Below are positions 43,203 through 51,086 of a DNA stretch of 64,000 nt, in pieces (the first letter of the stretch is position 1; each line of letters begins with the position of its first letter). Below the pieces are notes generated by a model. It was not told where the DNA came from. It made no database searches and worked only from the letters and a program-made list of their open reading frames with translations. The DNA lies in NCBI GenBank assembly GCA_004557125.1, contig SFET01000002.1, positions 62,001-126,000 of the forward strand, written 5' to 3'. The DNA is from Clostridiales bacterium (GTDB taxonomy: Bacteria; Bacillota; Clostridia; Christensenellales; Aristaeellaceae). The position numbers were made by a program, and so were the translations under genes.

Positions 43203-44125
43203 CAGTTCAACCCTTCCTTCAGCGCCTCGATATTGCGCTGCATCAGCGTGATGTACGTCTCGCCTGCGGCGAAATCGCTCTCCGCCACATTCTGCATGGA
43301 GTAGAATGTGCGCACCTGCGCGCCCGTCTCGGCGGAGATGGTCTGCGCCGTCCGTCCGTTGCTCAGCTCCAGCACATAGATCACCGGTATCTCATCGGAG
43401 ATCACCCGGTCGATCAGCGCGGCGATGGTCTTTGCGCTGGGCTCGCTCTCCGAGGAGCAGGAAGGAAACGCCGCATACCATTCAAGGCCGTACTCCCTCG
43501 CAAAGTACAGCAGCGGGAAGCGATCCGCAAAGACCAGCACTCGACGCGTGCCAGACTCCACAACTTCGCGTATCTGCGCGTCCAGCGCCGCGATCTCTGA
43601 CACATAGTTCTGTGCATTGTCGCGATAGAGTGCCGCGTTCGCCGGATCGATTTCACACAGTGCGTTCGCCATCGCATTCACCATGGTGCAGGCGTTCTTC
43701 GGAGAGGTCCAGATGTGCTCGTCGTATTCGACCTCGTCGTGATGCTCAGCCTCCGCGCCGTGGTCGTGCTCCGCCTCGATGCCCTCCACGCAGTCGAAAA
43801 AGCGCAGGGTTCGGGGCGCGTCGCCGCCGAAGGAGCTGAGGATGTCCGTGACCCATGCGTCACTCTCGCCGCCCACATACACGAACAGGTCGCAATCCGC
43901 CATCGACAGAATGTCCGACGGCGTGGGTTCAAAGGAGTGCACCTCCGCGCCGGGCTTGATCAGAAGCTGAATTTCCGCTCGATCTCCCACCACGGCGCGC
44001 GCAGCATCATAGCAGGGAAAGCTGGTGCAGACGATGCTGCACTTTCCCTCCGCAGCAAAGGCGGGAACACAGGCAGTCAGCGCGATGATCAGTATAATGC
44101 AAGCGAATGTTCTGAGATTCCGCAT
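43202..44125 (-). CDS. znuA: Zinc ABC transporter substrate-binding protein
   Basis: The 307-residue protein has a signal peptide (IILIIALTACVPAFA), the first ligand His63 in VHSFEPTPSD, a His/Asp/Glu-rich loop at 118-137 (EHDHGAEAEHHDEVEYDEH) and the second ligand HIWTSPKNA, then FADRFPLLYFAREYGL. The acidic His-rich loop is the usual mark of zinc-type rather than manganese-type proteins. It is the first gene of the operon and lies downstream of a strong promoter with a dyad at the start site. Confidence 0.94.
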   Translation of the reverse strand: MRNLRTFACIILIIALTACVPAFAAEGKCSIVCTSFPCYDAARAVVGDRAEIQLLIKPGAEVHSFEPTPSDILSMADCDLFVYVGGESDAWVTDILSSFGGDAPRTLRFFDCVEGIEAEHDHGAEAEHHDEVEYDEHIWTSPKNACTMVNAMANALCEIDPANAALYRDNAQNYVSEIAALDAQIREVVESGTRRVLVFADRFPLLYFAREYGLEWYAAFPSCSSESEPSAKTIAALIDRVISDEIPVIYVLELSNGRTAQTISAETGAQVRTFYSMQNVAESDFAAGETYITLMQRNIEALKEGLN

Positions 44126-44149
44126 GGATTGTCTCTCCTAAATCGATTT

Positions 44150-44200
44150 TGAAATTCAATTCCGATTTCATATTATAATGTGCAGCGTGCGCCTTGTCAA
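44150..44200 (-). promoter_or_regulatory. znuA promoter with overlapping operator candidate
   Basis: Minus strand TTGACA (44195-44200), 17 bases, TATAAT (44172-44177), a consensus promoter. The dyad TGAAAT-N9-ATTTCA (44150-44170) covers the expected transcription start and is a candidate Zur site. Confidence 0.75.
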
Positions 44201-44250
44201 TTCCTGTGATTCAAATTGTCGCAAGATTTAATGAAAGATCCAGAGTATAA

Positions 44251-44280
44251 AGAAAAGGACCCCGCCGAAGCGGGATCCTT
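44251..44280 (-). terminator. Terminator of the mgl operon
   Basis: An imperfect 11-bp stem with a CGAA/TTCG loop, followed on the minus strand by TTTTCTTTA. It lies four bases after the small membrane protein gene. Confidence 0.85.
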
Positions 44281-44284
44281 TGGG

Positions 44285-44563
44285 TCAACCAAGTGCAATT
44301 CCGACAATGATGGCAACGACCAGCAGTGCCGCAATGACGCCGATGATGATGTCCATCGTGCGCAGGGAAACCTTGATCTTGTCGTAGAGGCGGCCGCGGT
44401 TGCGGTAGGTATGGGCAAATTTCTCATCGCCCGTCTCCTCCAGCAGCTGCGCCTCAAGGTTTTTCTGCGACTTGTAATCACGGGCGCCATGCTTCTCCGC
44501 CTGTTCCATCTCAGCGCGGGCGCGCCTGGCGGAATTGTCCAGTCCGTCGCGGAACAGCGCCAT
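44285..44563 (-). CDS. Small membrane protein at the end of the mgl operon
   Basis: The 92-residue protein has a charged, helical N-terminal part (1-65, many Glu, Lys, Arg) and a single C-terminal membrane helix (MDIIIGVIAALLVVAIIVGIALG). I do not recognise the family. It begins one base after mglC and is followed by the operon terminator, so it is translated from the sugar transporter mRNA. It could be an accessory or regulatory subunit, but nothing in the sequence proves that. Confidence 0.7.
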   Translation of the reverse strand: MALFRDGLDNSARRARAEMEQAEKHGARDYKSQKNLEAQLLEETGDEKFAHTYRNRGRLYDKIKVSLRTMDIIIGVIAALLVVAIIVGIALG

Positions 44564-44564
44564 A

Positions 44565-45593
44565 TTACTTCTTCGCGATGTACTTGCGCACGTCGATGGC
44601 GACAGCCAGGATGATGATCAGACCGCGGACAATGTACTGCAGGTAGGGGTTGATGCCCAGGAACAGCATGCAGTAGTTGATCGCCTGCAGGATGATCGCG
44701 CCGATGACAACGCCCTGAATGGTGCCGACGCCGCCGGAGAAGGATACGCCGCCGATAACCGCTGCGGAAATGGCGTCGGTCTCATAGTTCAGACCGGTGT
44801 TGGAGCCGACGGACAGGATGCGGGCAGCCTCCAGGAAGGAAGCGATACCGTAGAGGATACCTGCCATCAGGAACACCAGCATGATGGTGCGGGGAACGTT
44901 GACGCCGGAAACTGCGGCCGCTTCCATGTTGCCGCCGACGGCGAACATGTTCTTGCCCAGGCGGGTTCTGTTCCAGATCACCCACATGATGCAGGCAATG
45001 ATCAGGAAGTAGATGACCACCAGCGGAATCTTCAGGCCGAAGACATTGATGGAACCTGCGGCCTTGTTCTTGAAGTTGGATTCAAAGGTGGACAACGCCT
45101 GTGCAGAACCGGAGGGCTGCGCCTCGATGAACAGGCAGTTGCAGCCGTAGGCAATCAGCTGGGTGCCCAGGGTGATGATGAAAGCGTGCATCTTCAGATA
45201 GGCGACGCCGAAGCCGTTGATCAATGTGAAGATCACGGCCACAGCGATGGCGGCCAGCAGCGGCACGATCAGCGGGAGCTGCTTGGTCATCTGCGGGAAG
45301 TAGCGGGCAGAGTAGGTAACCGACTGCACCAGGGAAGCGGTGACGGCCGCGGACAGGCCGACGACGCGACCGATGGAAAGGTCGGTACCGGCAAGGACGA
45401 TCAGGCCGGCGACGCCCAGGGCCAGGATGCCCTTGGTGGAGGCCTGCTTCAGAATGGCCAGAATGTTCTGCATCGACAGGAAGGACGGGTCGATGATGCA
45501 CACGACGACCAAAATGGTGATCAGAATGATGTACAGAGCATAGTTCAGAAGGAACTCGCTCGCCTTCATTTTCTTCTTCGCTGCTTTTTGCAT
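44565..45593 (-). CDS. mglC: Galactose/methyl-galactoside-type ABC transporter permease
   Basis: The 342-residue membrane protein has about ten helices and the family blocks LALGVAGLIVLAGTDLSIG, FVITLGT-like FIITLGTQLIAYG, NMEAAAVSGVNV and AVIGGVSFSGGVGTIQGVVIG. It forms the homodimeric channel of the importer. The ATG at 45593 has GAGGTG upstream and lies 15 bases after mglA. Confidence 0.94.
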   Translation of the reverse strand: MQKAAKKKMKASEFLLNYALYIILITILVVVCIIDPSFLSMQNILAILKQASTKGILALGVAGLIVLAGTDLSIGRVVGLSAAVTASLVQSVTYSARYFPQMTKQLPLIVPLLAAIAVAVIFTLINGFGVAYLKMHAFIITLGTQLIAYGCNCLFIEAQPSGSAQALSTFESNFKNKAAGSINVFGLKIPLVVIYFLIIACIMWVIWNRTRLGKNMFAVGGNMEAAAVSGVNVPRTIMLVFLMAGILYGIASFLEAARILSVGSNTGLNYETDAISAAVIGGVSFSGGVGTIQGVVIGAIILQAINYCMLFLGINPYLQYIVRGLIIILAVAIDVRKYIAKK

Positions 45594-45608
45594 TGTTCCA
45601 CACCTCAA

Positions 45609-47123
45609 TTAAACGTATTTTGCAGCGAGTGCCAGGATGGTTTCCTGTTCGCCCTGCACACCGCCAAAGTCCTTATCGCGCTCCACGATGCCCGCCAGAT
45701 GTCCGTTGGACATGACGGCGATGCGGTCGCAGATGCCGATGAGCTCGGGCATCTCGGAGCTGACCATGATGATGCCCTTTCCCTCTTCCGCCAGTTTGAG
45801 GATCAGCTGATAGATCTCAAACTTGGCGCCGACGTCGATGCCGCGCGTCGGCTCGTCCAGCAGCAGCACGTCCGGCTCCGTCAGAAGCCAGCGGCCGATG
45901 ATGACCTTCTGCTGGTTGCCGCCGGAGAGGTTGCGGATCAGCGCGCGCTGGGAGGGCGTCTTTACGTGCATACTGTCGATGACCCACTTGGAATCCTTGC
46001 TCATCTTGCGGGTGCTGAGCAGGAGCTTGCCGTATGCGCGAATGTTTGCAATGGCGGAATTGAAGGTGATGTTCATCATCGGGAACAGGCCGGTTGCACG
46101 GCGTTCCTCCGTCAGAAGCGCAAAACCATTCTTGGTGGCAACATTGGGCGTCTTGTTGTCAACGACCTTGCCGTTGAGCTTGATCGTTCCGCTCTCCTTG
46201 GTATAGTAGCCGAAGATCGTGTTCAACAGCTCGGAGCGGCGGGAGCCAACCAGGCCGGCAACGCCCAATACCTCGCCCTTGCGCAGGGTGAAGCTGACGT
46301 CGTGGAAGGTGGGCTCATACTTGCCGGAGAGATTCTCCACTTCCAGCATCACTTCGCCGGGCACGTTGTGCTTCTCCGGGAAGCGCTGGGTCATGTCGCG
46401 GTTGACCATCAGGCGAATGATCTCGTCGGTGGTCAGCTCCTTGGCCGGGCGGGTTGCGACCCACTGGCCATCGCGCATGATGGTTACTTCATCGGAGATA
46501 CGCAGAATCTCGTCCATCTTGTGGGAGATGTAAATGATGCCGACGCCCTTGGCGGTCAGCTTTTCGATGATCCGGAACAGATGCTCGACCTCGTTCTCCG
46601 TCAGAGAGGAGGTGGGCTCATCCAGAACCAGGATCTTTGCGTTATAGGAAACCGCCTTGGCAATTTCCACCATCTGCCTCTGGGAGACGGAGAGGTTGCC
46701 GATGATTTCCTTGGGGTTGACGTTGATTTCCAGCTCTTCAAAGACCTGCATGGTCTCGTCGTACATCTTCTTGGTGTCAACGAGGCCACGCTTGAGGGGG
46801 ATGCGGCCCAGCCACACGTTTTCCATGACGTTGCGGCGCAGAACCTGATTCAGTTCCTGGTGCACCATCGCAACGCCGTGGTCCAGCGCGTTCTTCGGAT
46901 CGGAATAGGCAACCTCCTCGCCCTCGATCTTAATGCTGCCGCCATCCTTCTTGTAGATTCCGAACAGGCATTTCATCAGCGTTGACTTGCCGGCGCCGTT
47001 TTCACCCATCAGCGAATGCACCGTGCCGGGCCGCAGCTTCAGCTGCGCCTTGTCAAGCGCCTTGACGCCCGGAAACTGCTTTTCGATGTCCGTCATCTCA
47101 AGCAGATACTTGACTTGTTCCAT
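45609..47123 (-). CDS. mglA: Galactose/methyl-galactoside-type ABC transporter ATP-binding protein
   Basis: The 504-residue protein is a tandem ATPase. The N-terminal half has Walker A GENGAGKSTLMK, LSVSQRQM, LVLDEPTSSL and ISHK; the C-terminal half has the degenerate GLVGSRRSE loop, LSGGNQQK and LLLDEPTRGIDVGAK, as in MglA and RbsA. It follows mglB by 229 bases that include a strong hairpin. Confidence 0.95.
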   Translation of the reverse strand: MEQVKYLLEMTDIEKQFPGVKALDKAQLKLRPGTVHSLMGENGAGKSTLMKCLFGIYKKDGGSIKIEGEEVAYSDPKNALDHGVAMVHQELNQVLRRNVMENVWLGRIPLKRGLVDTKKMYDETMQVFEELEINVNPKEIIGNLSVSQRQMVEIAKAVSYNAKILVLDEPTSSLTENEVEHLFRIIEKLTAKGVGIIYISHKMDEILRISDEVTIMRDGQWVATRPAKELTTDEIIRLMVNRDMTQRFPEKHNVPGEVMLEVENLSGKYEPTFHDVSFTLRKGEVLGVAGLVGSRRSELLNTIFGYYTKESGTIKLNGKVVDNKTPNVATKNGFALLTEERRATGLFPMMNITFNSAIANIRAYGKLLLSTRKMSKDSKWVIDSMHVKTPSQRALIRNLSGGNQQKVIIGRWLLTEPDVLLLDEPTRGIDVGAKFEIYQLILKLAEEGKGIIMVSSEMPELIGICDRIAVMSNGHLAGIVERDKDFGGVQGEQETILALAAKYV

Positions 47124-47263
47124 TACTCAATCACCGCACTTTTCCTAAGGTGGAGACCCATCACGTTTCGCTTGTCCGAAGCCAGGTTCTCATCTGAAAA
47201 TCCGCCGGGTTGCCGATTCATGCATGCCGGCCAGGTCGCGCCCGTCCGGCCGCTTTTGAATGA

Positions 47264-47297
47264 AACGGGAAGAGGTGGACTTGCACCTCTTCCCGTT
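47264..47297 (-). promoter_or_regulatory. Strong intercistronic hairpin between mglB and mglA
   Basis: A perfect 14-bp stem (47264-47277, 47284-47297) with a 6-base loop and only TTT after it on the minus strand. It can act as a partial terminator or 3' stabiliser, which would raise MglB over MglA and MglC. The rest of 47124-47352 shows no gene. Confidence 0.7.
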
Positions 47298-47352
47298 CTG
47301 GGACCCGGTTAAAGGCTCATTTGTTTACATCCAACCGTAGCAAAGACTGAGA

Positions 47353-48384
47353 TTATTCGACCTCGGTGATCTTCGCATAGGGGATACGGATGCAGGTGAA
47401 GGTATCGTCGGAATACTCGTAATCCAGACCATCCAGCCAGTCATTGCCCAGCAGCATGTTCATGGCAACCTTCACGTTGGCATAGCCCATGGCGTCGGCA
47501 TCCTGCTTGACGGTAGCAGTCATGCCGCCGTTCTTGATGGACTCGAGCGCGGAGTCGGTCGCGTCAACACCGATGACCACGATGGAGGGATCGCCGTCGA
47601 TGCCGGTGTTGTAGCCGTTCTCGTTCAGAGCAGCGATAACGCCGATGGCCATGTCGTCGTTGTTGCAGAACACGACCTCGATCTCAGAGCTGTGGGCAGC
47701 CCAGGTGGCGTTCATGGCTTCCTGCGCCTGAGCGGTATCCCAGTTGGCAACGATGGTGTCGACCACGGGCTCGACCTTCAGGCCGCAAGCCTCGGCGGTC
47801 TCAACGCAGTACTTGGAGCGGGCCTGCGCCTCGTCGTTGGCGGGCTCGCCCATGAACACGACATACTGCAGCACGCCGTCGCCATTGCGGTCGATGGAAG
47901 CATCAGCAGCATACAGGTCGGACAGGATCTCGCCCTGCATGTCGCCGGCCTGACGGGCCAGGGTGCCGATGAAGATGGTGCCTTCCAGCACGGCATCAAC
48001 GGTCTCCTCAGAGGGCTGCTTGTTGTAGAACAGGTAGGGGGTGTCCGGATAGTCTGCCGCAATGGCGGTCAGGGACTCGCCGGCAGAAACGTCCGCCAGG
48101 TTGATGATGACGAAGTCGTTCTGCGCGAAGATGGTGGGAGCCTGCTCGATCTGAGTGGCCATGACGTCGTTGGCATCAACCATGTTCATGTTGATGGTCA
48201 CGCCCAGTTCCTCGCCGATCTCAGCAGCAGCATTCTGCATGGCCAGACGCACGGCAGAATTGTAGGTGTCGTTGAACTTCCAGACCAGAACGCCGATGTT
48301 GTATTCGGACTTTGCTTCTGCGAGCGCCGCGACTGCGGAGAACGCCAGAACCAGCGCCAAGAGAACTACCAGGATTTTCTTCAT
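47353..48384 (-). CDS. mglB: Galactose/glucose-binding protein of the ABC importer
   Basis: The 343-residue protein has a signal peptide (MKKILVVLLALVLAFSAVAA-LA) and a periplasmic-binding fold. The calcium loop DRNGDGVLQY (165-174), typical of MglB and absent from RbsB, supports a galactose/glucose ligand. EVVFCNNDDMAIGVIAAL and VVIGVDATDSALESIKNG are hinge blocks. GGAGG precedes the ATG. It is the first gene of mglB-mglA-mglC. Confidence 0.93.
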   Translation of the reverse strand: MKKILVVLLALVLAFSAVAALAEAKSEYNIGVLVWKFNDTYNSAVRLAMQNAAAEIGEELGVTINMNMVDANDVMATQIEQAPTIFAQNDFVIINLADVSAGESLTAIAADYPDTPYLFYNKQPSEETVDAVLEGTIFIGTLARQAGDMQGEILSDLYAADASIDRNGDGVLQYVVFMGEPANDEAQARSKYCVETAEACGLKVEPVVDTIVANWDTAQAQEAMNATWAAHSSEIEVVFCNNDDMAIGVIAALNENGYNTGIDGDPSIVVIGVDATDSALESIKNGGMTATVKQDADAMGYANVKVAMNMLLGNDWLDGLDYEYSDDTFTCIRIPYAKITEVE

Positions 48385-48555
48385 AATGGATTCCTCCTTG
48401 TTGTTTTGTTATTCCAGGGGCAAACGCCTCCGTATAACCACAAAAAACACTTCACGAGGGCTTTCAAACCGCACTGCGGATGAAAACAGTCCGTCTCTGT
48501 AAAATGTGCGTCCGGGAATCGTGCACATCCCCTCCACCAAACACACATTTTGTAC
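48385..48555 (-). promoter_or_regulatory. Long 5' leader of mglB
   Basis: About 170 bases separate the inferred transcription start from the mglB ATG. I see a GGAGG site but no recognised riboswitch or catabolite-response element in it. Confidence 0.4.
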
Positions 48556-48561
48556 TCTATT

Positions 48562-48590
48562 ATTCTAGCGCAAATCATCATAACTGTCAA
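48562..48590 (-). promoter_or_regulatory. Sigma-A promoter of mglBAC
   Basis: Minus strand TTGACA, 17 bases, TAGAAT. A terminator ends only 21 bases upstream of the -35 box. Confidence 0.85.
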
Positions 48591-48610
48591 GCAAATGCGA
48601 ATAATTGCGT

Positions 48611-48668
48611 AAAAAAAGACGCAGATCGCGCAACATTTTTGCCCATATTGGCAGAAATTGCCTGCGTC
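48611..48668 (-). terminator. Terminator on the minus strand with no known client gene
   Basis: GACGCAG (48618-48624 as complement pair with 48662-48668) encloses a 37-base loop with its own small GCC/GGC stem, and seven T follow on the minus strand. Nothing annotated is transcribed into it from the right on this strand. Confidence 0.65.
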
Positions 48669-48691
48669 GACTCCATCCTGAATTCATTTGA

Positions 48692-48746
48692 GACTTCGGT
48701 CGGTTTGAATCTCTGCACGCCGTCGCTCATCCGACTTCGGTCGGTT
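48692..48746 (+). repeat. Direct repeat GACTTCGGTCGGTT, second copy able to fold with a TTCG loop
   Basis: Exact 14-base copies lie at 48692-48705 and 48733-48746, 41 bases apart. The second copy extends to CCGAC-TTCG-GTCGG, a perfect 5-bp hairpin with the very stable UUCG loop. An inverted related stretch GACCGACCGA is near 48813. Confidence 0.6.
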
Positions 48747-48837
48747 ATGTGTGACCTGTCCTTGAAAAAAACGCCAGGAATAGCTTTTTCGAACGCAGCC
48801 CATGCTAAGCGCGACCGACCGACGGGGAGTGAGATTG

Positions 48838-49044
48838 ATGCAAAATCAGAATTCCATGCTTCAAACCAAAAGCCTGACCATCCTGGGCGACCAGATGCAG
48901 CACGAATTCGTTGCATGCCGAAAGGCCGAATTCTACGCTGCAAACTTCAGCGATCCGCAGCTGCAGGCCGTCGCGAACCAGCTTGCCGGCGATCACCGCC
49001 AGCGCTTTGACCGCCTGTTCAACTATCTCAACAGCCACGCCTGA
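48838..49044 (+). CDS. Small helical protein upstream of a CotF-like coat gene
   Basis: The 68-residue product is all-helical (LTILGDQMQHEFVACRKAEF, DPQLQAVANQLAGDHRQRFD) and resembles a half-length ferritin-like/coat-F module. The ATG at 48838 has GGGGAGTGAG upstream. It lies 28 bases before the CotF-like gene on the same strand, a tandem arrangement seen in many Clostridia. The match is by pattern, not by a unique motif. Confidence 0.75.
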   Translation: MQNQNSMLQTKSLTILGDQMQHEFVACRKAEFYAANFSDPQLQAVANQLAGDHRQRFDRLFNYLNSHA

Positions 49045-49072
49045 AGACGCCCAAGGAGAAGGAGGAAACCGA

Positions 49073-49363
49073 ATGAACAACCAAGCGACGGCGACCTGTA
49101 CCCTGACGGATCAGGATCGCATGGAGGATCTGCTCGCGCAGGAAAAATACCTGATCGACGGATACTCCACCTTCATTCCTGAAGCAGCCTGTCCCGAGCT
49201 TCGACAGGTATTGTGCGACAATCTGAACGGCTGCTTCAACAATCAGTACACCATCTTTGACAAGATGAGTCAACTCGGCTGGTACCCCACAAAGGCTGCG
49301 CCGCAGGCGGACGTGGACGAGATCAAGCAAAAGTCCGCGCAGCTCAAGCAGCAGCTGGGGTAA
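49073..49363 (+). CDS. cotF: Spore coat protein of the CotF family
   Basis: The 96-residue protein has the Coat-F pattern: LTDQDRMEDLLAQEKYLIDGYSTF, PELRQVLCDNLNGCFNNQYTIF and the C-terminal GWYPTKAA. The ATG at 49073 has GGAGAAGGAGG upstream. Together with the preceding gene it forms a two-gene unit closed by a terminator. Coat-F proteins are small helical components of the spore coat; the exact place is not known. Confidence 0.88.
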   Translation: MNNQATATCTLTDQDRMEDLLAQEKYLIDGYSTFIPEAACPELRQVLCDNLNGCFNNQYTIFDKMSQLGWYPTKAAPQADVDEIKQKSAQLKQQLG

Positions 49364-49411
49364 CCGGCGCCTTCCGGGTGCATCCCGGTTTGAAATAGAA
49401 CAGTCGGCCGG

Positions 49412-49452
49412 CCGGCAGCCTGAATCCTTCGGGATGCGGGCTGCCGTTTTTC
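49412..49452 (+). terminator. Terminator of the coat operon
   Basis: CGGCAGCC pairs with GGCTGCCG, with an inner ATCC-TTCG-GGAT, followed by TTTTT. It is a long, stable hairpin. Confidence 0.9.
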
Positions 49453-49516
49453 TCCTACCCCGCTTCTCCATTTCCCCCTGTGTTCTCAGTACGACGCGAT
49501 TTTCCTGAATTCCGTA

Positions 49517-49546
49517 TAGACTTTTCAAATCTCCCTGTGTTATAAT
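49517..49546 (+). promoter_or_regulatory. Promoter of mscL
   Basis: TAGACT, 18 bases, TATAAT with an extended TGT before the -10 box. Confidence 0.6.
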
Positions 49547-49578
49547 ACAAGCGCTACATTATGAAGGGTGTGATCTAC

Positions 49579-49992
49579 ATGGGCAAAATCATCAAAGAGT
49601 TCAAGGAATTCGCGTTCAAGGGCAATGTGATCGACATGGCCGTCGGTGTTGTCATTGGTTCTGCCTTCACCGGCATCGTCACCAGCATCGTCAATGATCT
49701 CTTTACGCCGCTGATCGCAAAGATCACCGGCAGCGTGGACTTCACTGCTCTGGCCATCCCGCTGGGCGAAGGCGTCGAGGCGCCCACCATCGCACTGGGC
49801 AACTTCATTCAGGCGGTCATCAACTTCTTCCTGATCGCCATCTGCGTGTTTGCATTTGTGAAGTTTGTCAACAAGCTGCGCCGTCCCAAGGTGGAGGAAG
49901 CCCCGAAGCCCCAGCGCCTGTGCCCCTACTGCAAGAGCGCCATTGCGGACGATGCGACGCGCTGCCCGCACTGCACCTCTCAGCTGGATTGA
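49579..49992 (+). CDS. mscL: Large-conductance mechanosensitive channel with C-terminal zinc ribbon
   Basis: MscL opens under membrane tension to release solutes during osmotic downshock. The 137-residue protein has the conserved MGKIIKEFKEFAFKGNVIDMAVGVVIG first helix and the second helix AVINFFLIAICVFAFVKFVNKL. The usual helical C-terminal bundle is replaced by a double-CxxC ribbon (CPYCKSAIADDATRCPHC). The ATG at 49579 matches family starts; the ATG at 49561 is less likely. It has its own promoter and terminator. Confidence 0.95.
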   Translation: MGKIIKEFKEFAFKGNVIDMAVGVVIGSAFTGIVTSIVNDLFTPLIAKITGSVDFTALAIPLGEGVEAPTIALGNFIQAVINFFLIAICVFAFVKFVNKLRRPKVEEAPKPQRLCPYCKSAIADDATRCPHCTSQLD

Positions 49993-50028
49993 TCCCGCGA
50001 AGCACCACGGCACTTGCATTTCCATTCA

Positions 50029-50059
50029 AAGCGGAGCGTCGCAAGGGCGCTCCGCTTTT
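50029..50059 (+). terminator. Terminator after mscL
   Basis: AAGCGGAGCG (50029-50038) pairs with CGCTCCGCTT (50048-50057), followed by TTTT. Confidence 0.85.
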
Positions 50060-50092
50060 CACGACCATGTTTCTCACCGAGGAGGAACGCGC

Positions 50093-50980
50093 ATGCACCG
50101 TCCCAATCCGCACAAGCCCAACCTGAACAAGATCACCAGCTTTGCCATCTTTGTCAACGCCCTGCAGATCGCCTGTGCGCTCGCCATTCTGCTCTACGCC
50201 ATCTACAACCGGGATTTCACCATTCCGGAGAGCGCAGAGATCGCGCTGGTGGCCTTCACCGCAGCGCTGGTAATCTGGGGTGCCGTCGTGGACATCCGCG
50301 ACGCCTTCATCACCCGCAAGGTGGAGGATCAGCGGCGCATGCTGGAGGAGGCCTACCGGCAGCTGGAGGATCTGAACCGCACGCTTCGCGCCCAGCGCCA
50401 CGACTTCAAGAATCACCTCCAGGTGGTATACAGTCTCACGGAGATGGCCGCCTATGACGACGTGCAGGAGTATGTGCAGCGCATCTATGAGGATGTGCAG
50501 TCCGTGGGCAGCTTCATTCGCACCTCCGTTCCCGCGGTGAACGCGCTGCTCTCCGCCAAGGCCGCCGACTGCGCCGAGCGCGGCATCGCCTTTGAAACGG
50601 ACATTCAGTCCACCTGGGACCCGATTCAGGTTCCCGGCTGGGAGATGTGCCGCATTCTGGGCAACCTGGTGGACAACGCAATCGACGCAGTGCTCGAAGC
50701 GAAGGACCGGACGCCGCAGGTGCGCGTGTGCATCGGCGAGGACATCCGCAGCTGGACGCTGCAGGTTTCCAATAATGGTCCGGAGATCCCGGCAGCGCAG
50801 CGCAGGGAGATCTTCCAGCCTGGCTTCACCACCAAGGCTGCCGGCCGCGGCAACGGACTGAGCATCGTGGCCGGGCTGCTGGAGAAGTATGGCGGCGAGA
50901 TGCGCCTGGAGAGCGACCATGAATGCACCTGCTTCAGCTGCAGCTTCCCCCGCACCGCATCCGTACTCCCGGAGGAATAG
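50093..50980 (+). CDS. Orphan GHKL-type sensor histidine kinase
   Basis: The 295-residue protein has two membrane helices (about 16-37 and 44-66), a short coiled coil and the AgrC/CitA-type phosphoacceptor box RHDFKNHLQVVYSL (His103), then a HATPase domain (NLVDNAIDAVLEA, FTTKAAGRGNGLSIVAGLLEKYGG). No response regulator is next to it; the flanking genes are mscL and a convergent cbiC. The ATG at 50093 has GGAGG upstream. I found no clear promoter; it may depend on read-through from mscL. Confidence 0.87.
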   Translation: MHRPNPHKPNLNKITSFAIFVNALQIACALAILLYAIYNRDFTIPESAEIALVAFTAALVIWGAVVDIRDAFITRKVEDQRRMLEEAYRQLEDLNRTLRAQRHDFKNHLQVVYSLTEMAAYDDVQEYVQRIYEDVQSVGSFIRTSVPAVNALLSAKAADCAERGIAFETDIQSTWDPIQVPGWEMCRILGNLVDNAIDAVLEAKDRTPQVRVCIGEDIRSWTLQVSNNGPEIPAAQRREIFQPGFTTKAAGRGNGLSIVAGLLEKYGGEMRLESDHECTCFSCSFPRTASVLPEE

Positions 50981-51031
50981 ACCCAGCGCTGAACGCCCCG
51001 CTGCGAAATCTTTCTTCTATAAAAATATGAA

Positions 51032-51080
51032 CGAAGCGGGAATTCCACTGGCCATGCGCCGGAATTCCCGCTTCGCTCTA
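51032..51080. terminator. Bidirectional terminator between the kinase and cbiC
   Basis: A perfect 15-bp stem (51032-51046, 51061-51075) with a 14-base loop; ATATTTTT follows on the minus strand. Confidence 0.88.
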
Positions 51081-51086
51081 TTTGTC

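Noticed and set aside
44535..46985. Open frame of 816 codons on the plus strand across mglC and mglA
   Set aside because: Shadow of the sugar transporter genes; no recognisable protein motif.
48385..48555. CcpA catabolite-response element in the mglB leader
   Set aside because: The closest stretch, TTGAAAGCCCTCGTGAAG on the minus strand, does not match the palindromic consensus well enough.
48587..48943. 118-codon frame on the minus strand in the mglB upstream region
   Set aside because: It crosses a terminator, the mglB promoter region and the start of the coat gene, and has no ribosome site; the region is better explained as non-coding.
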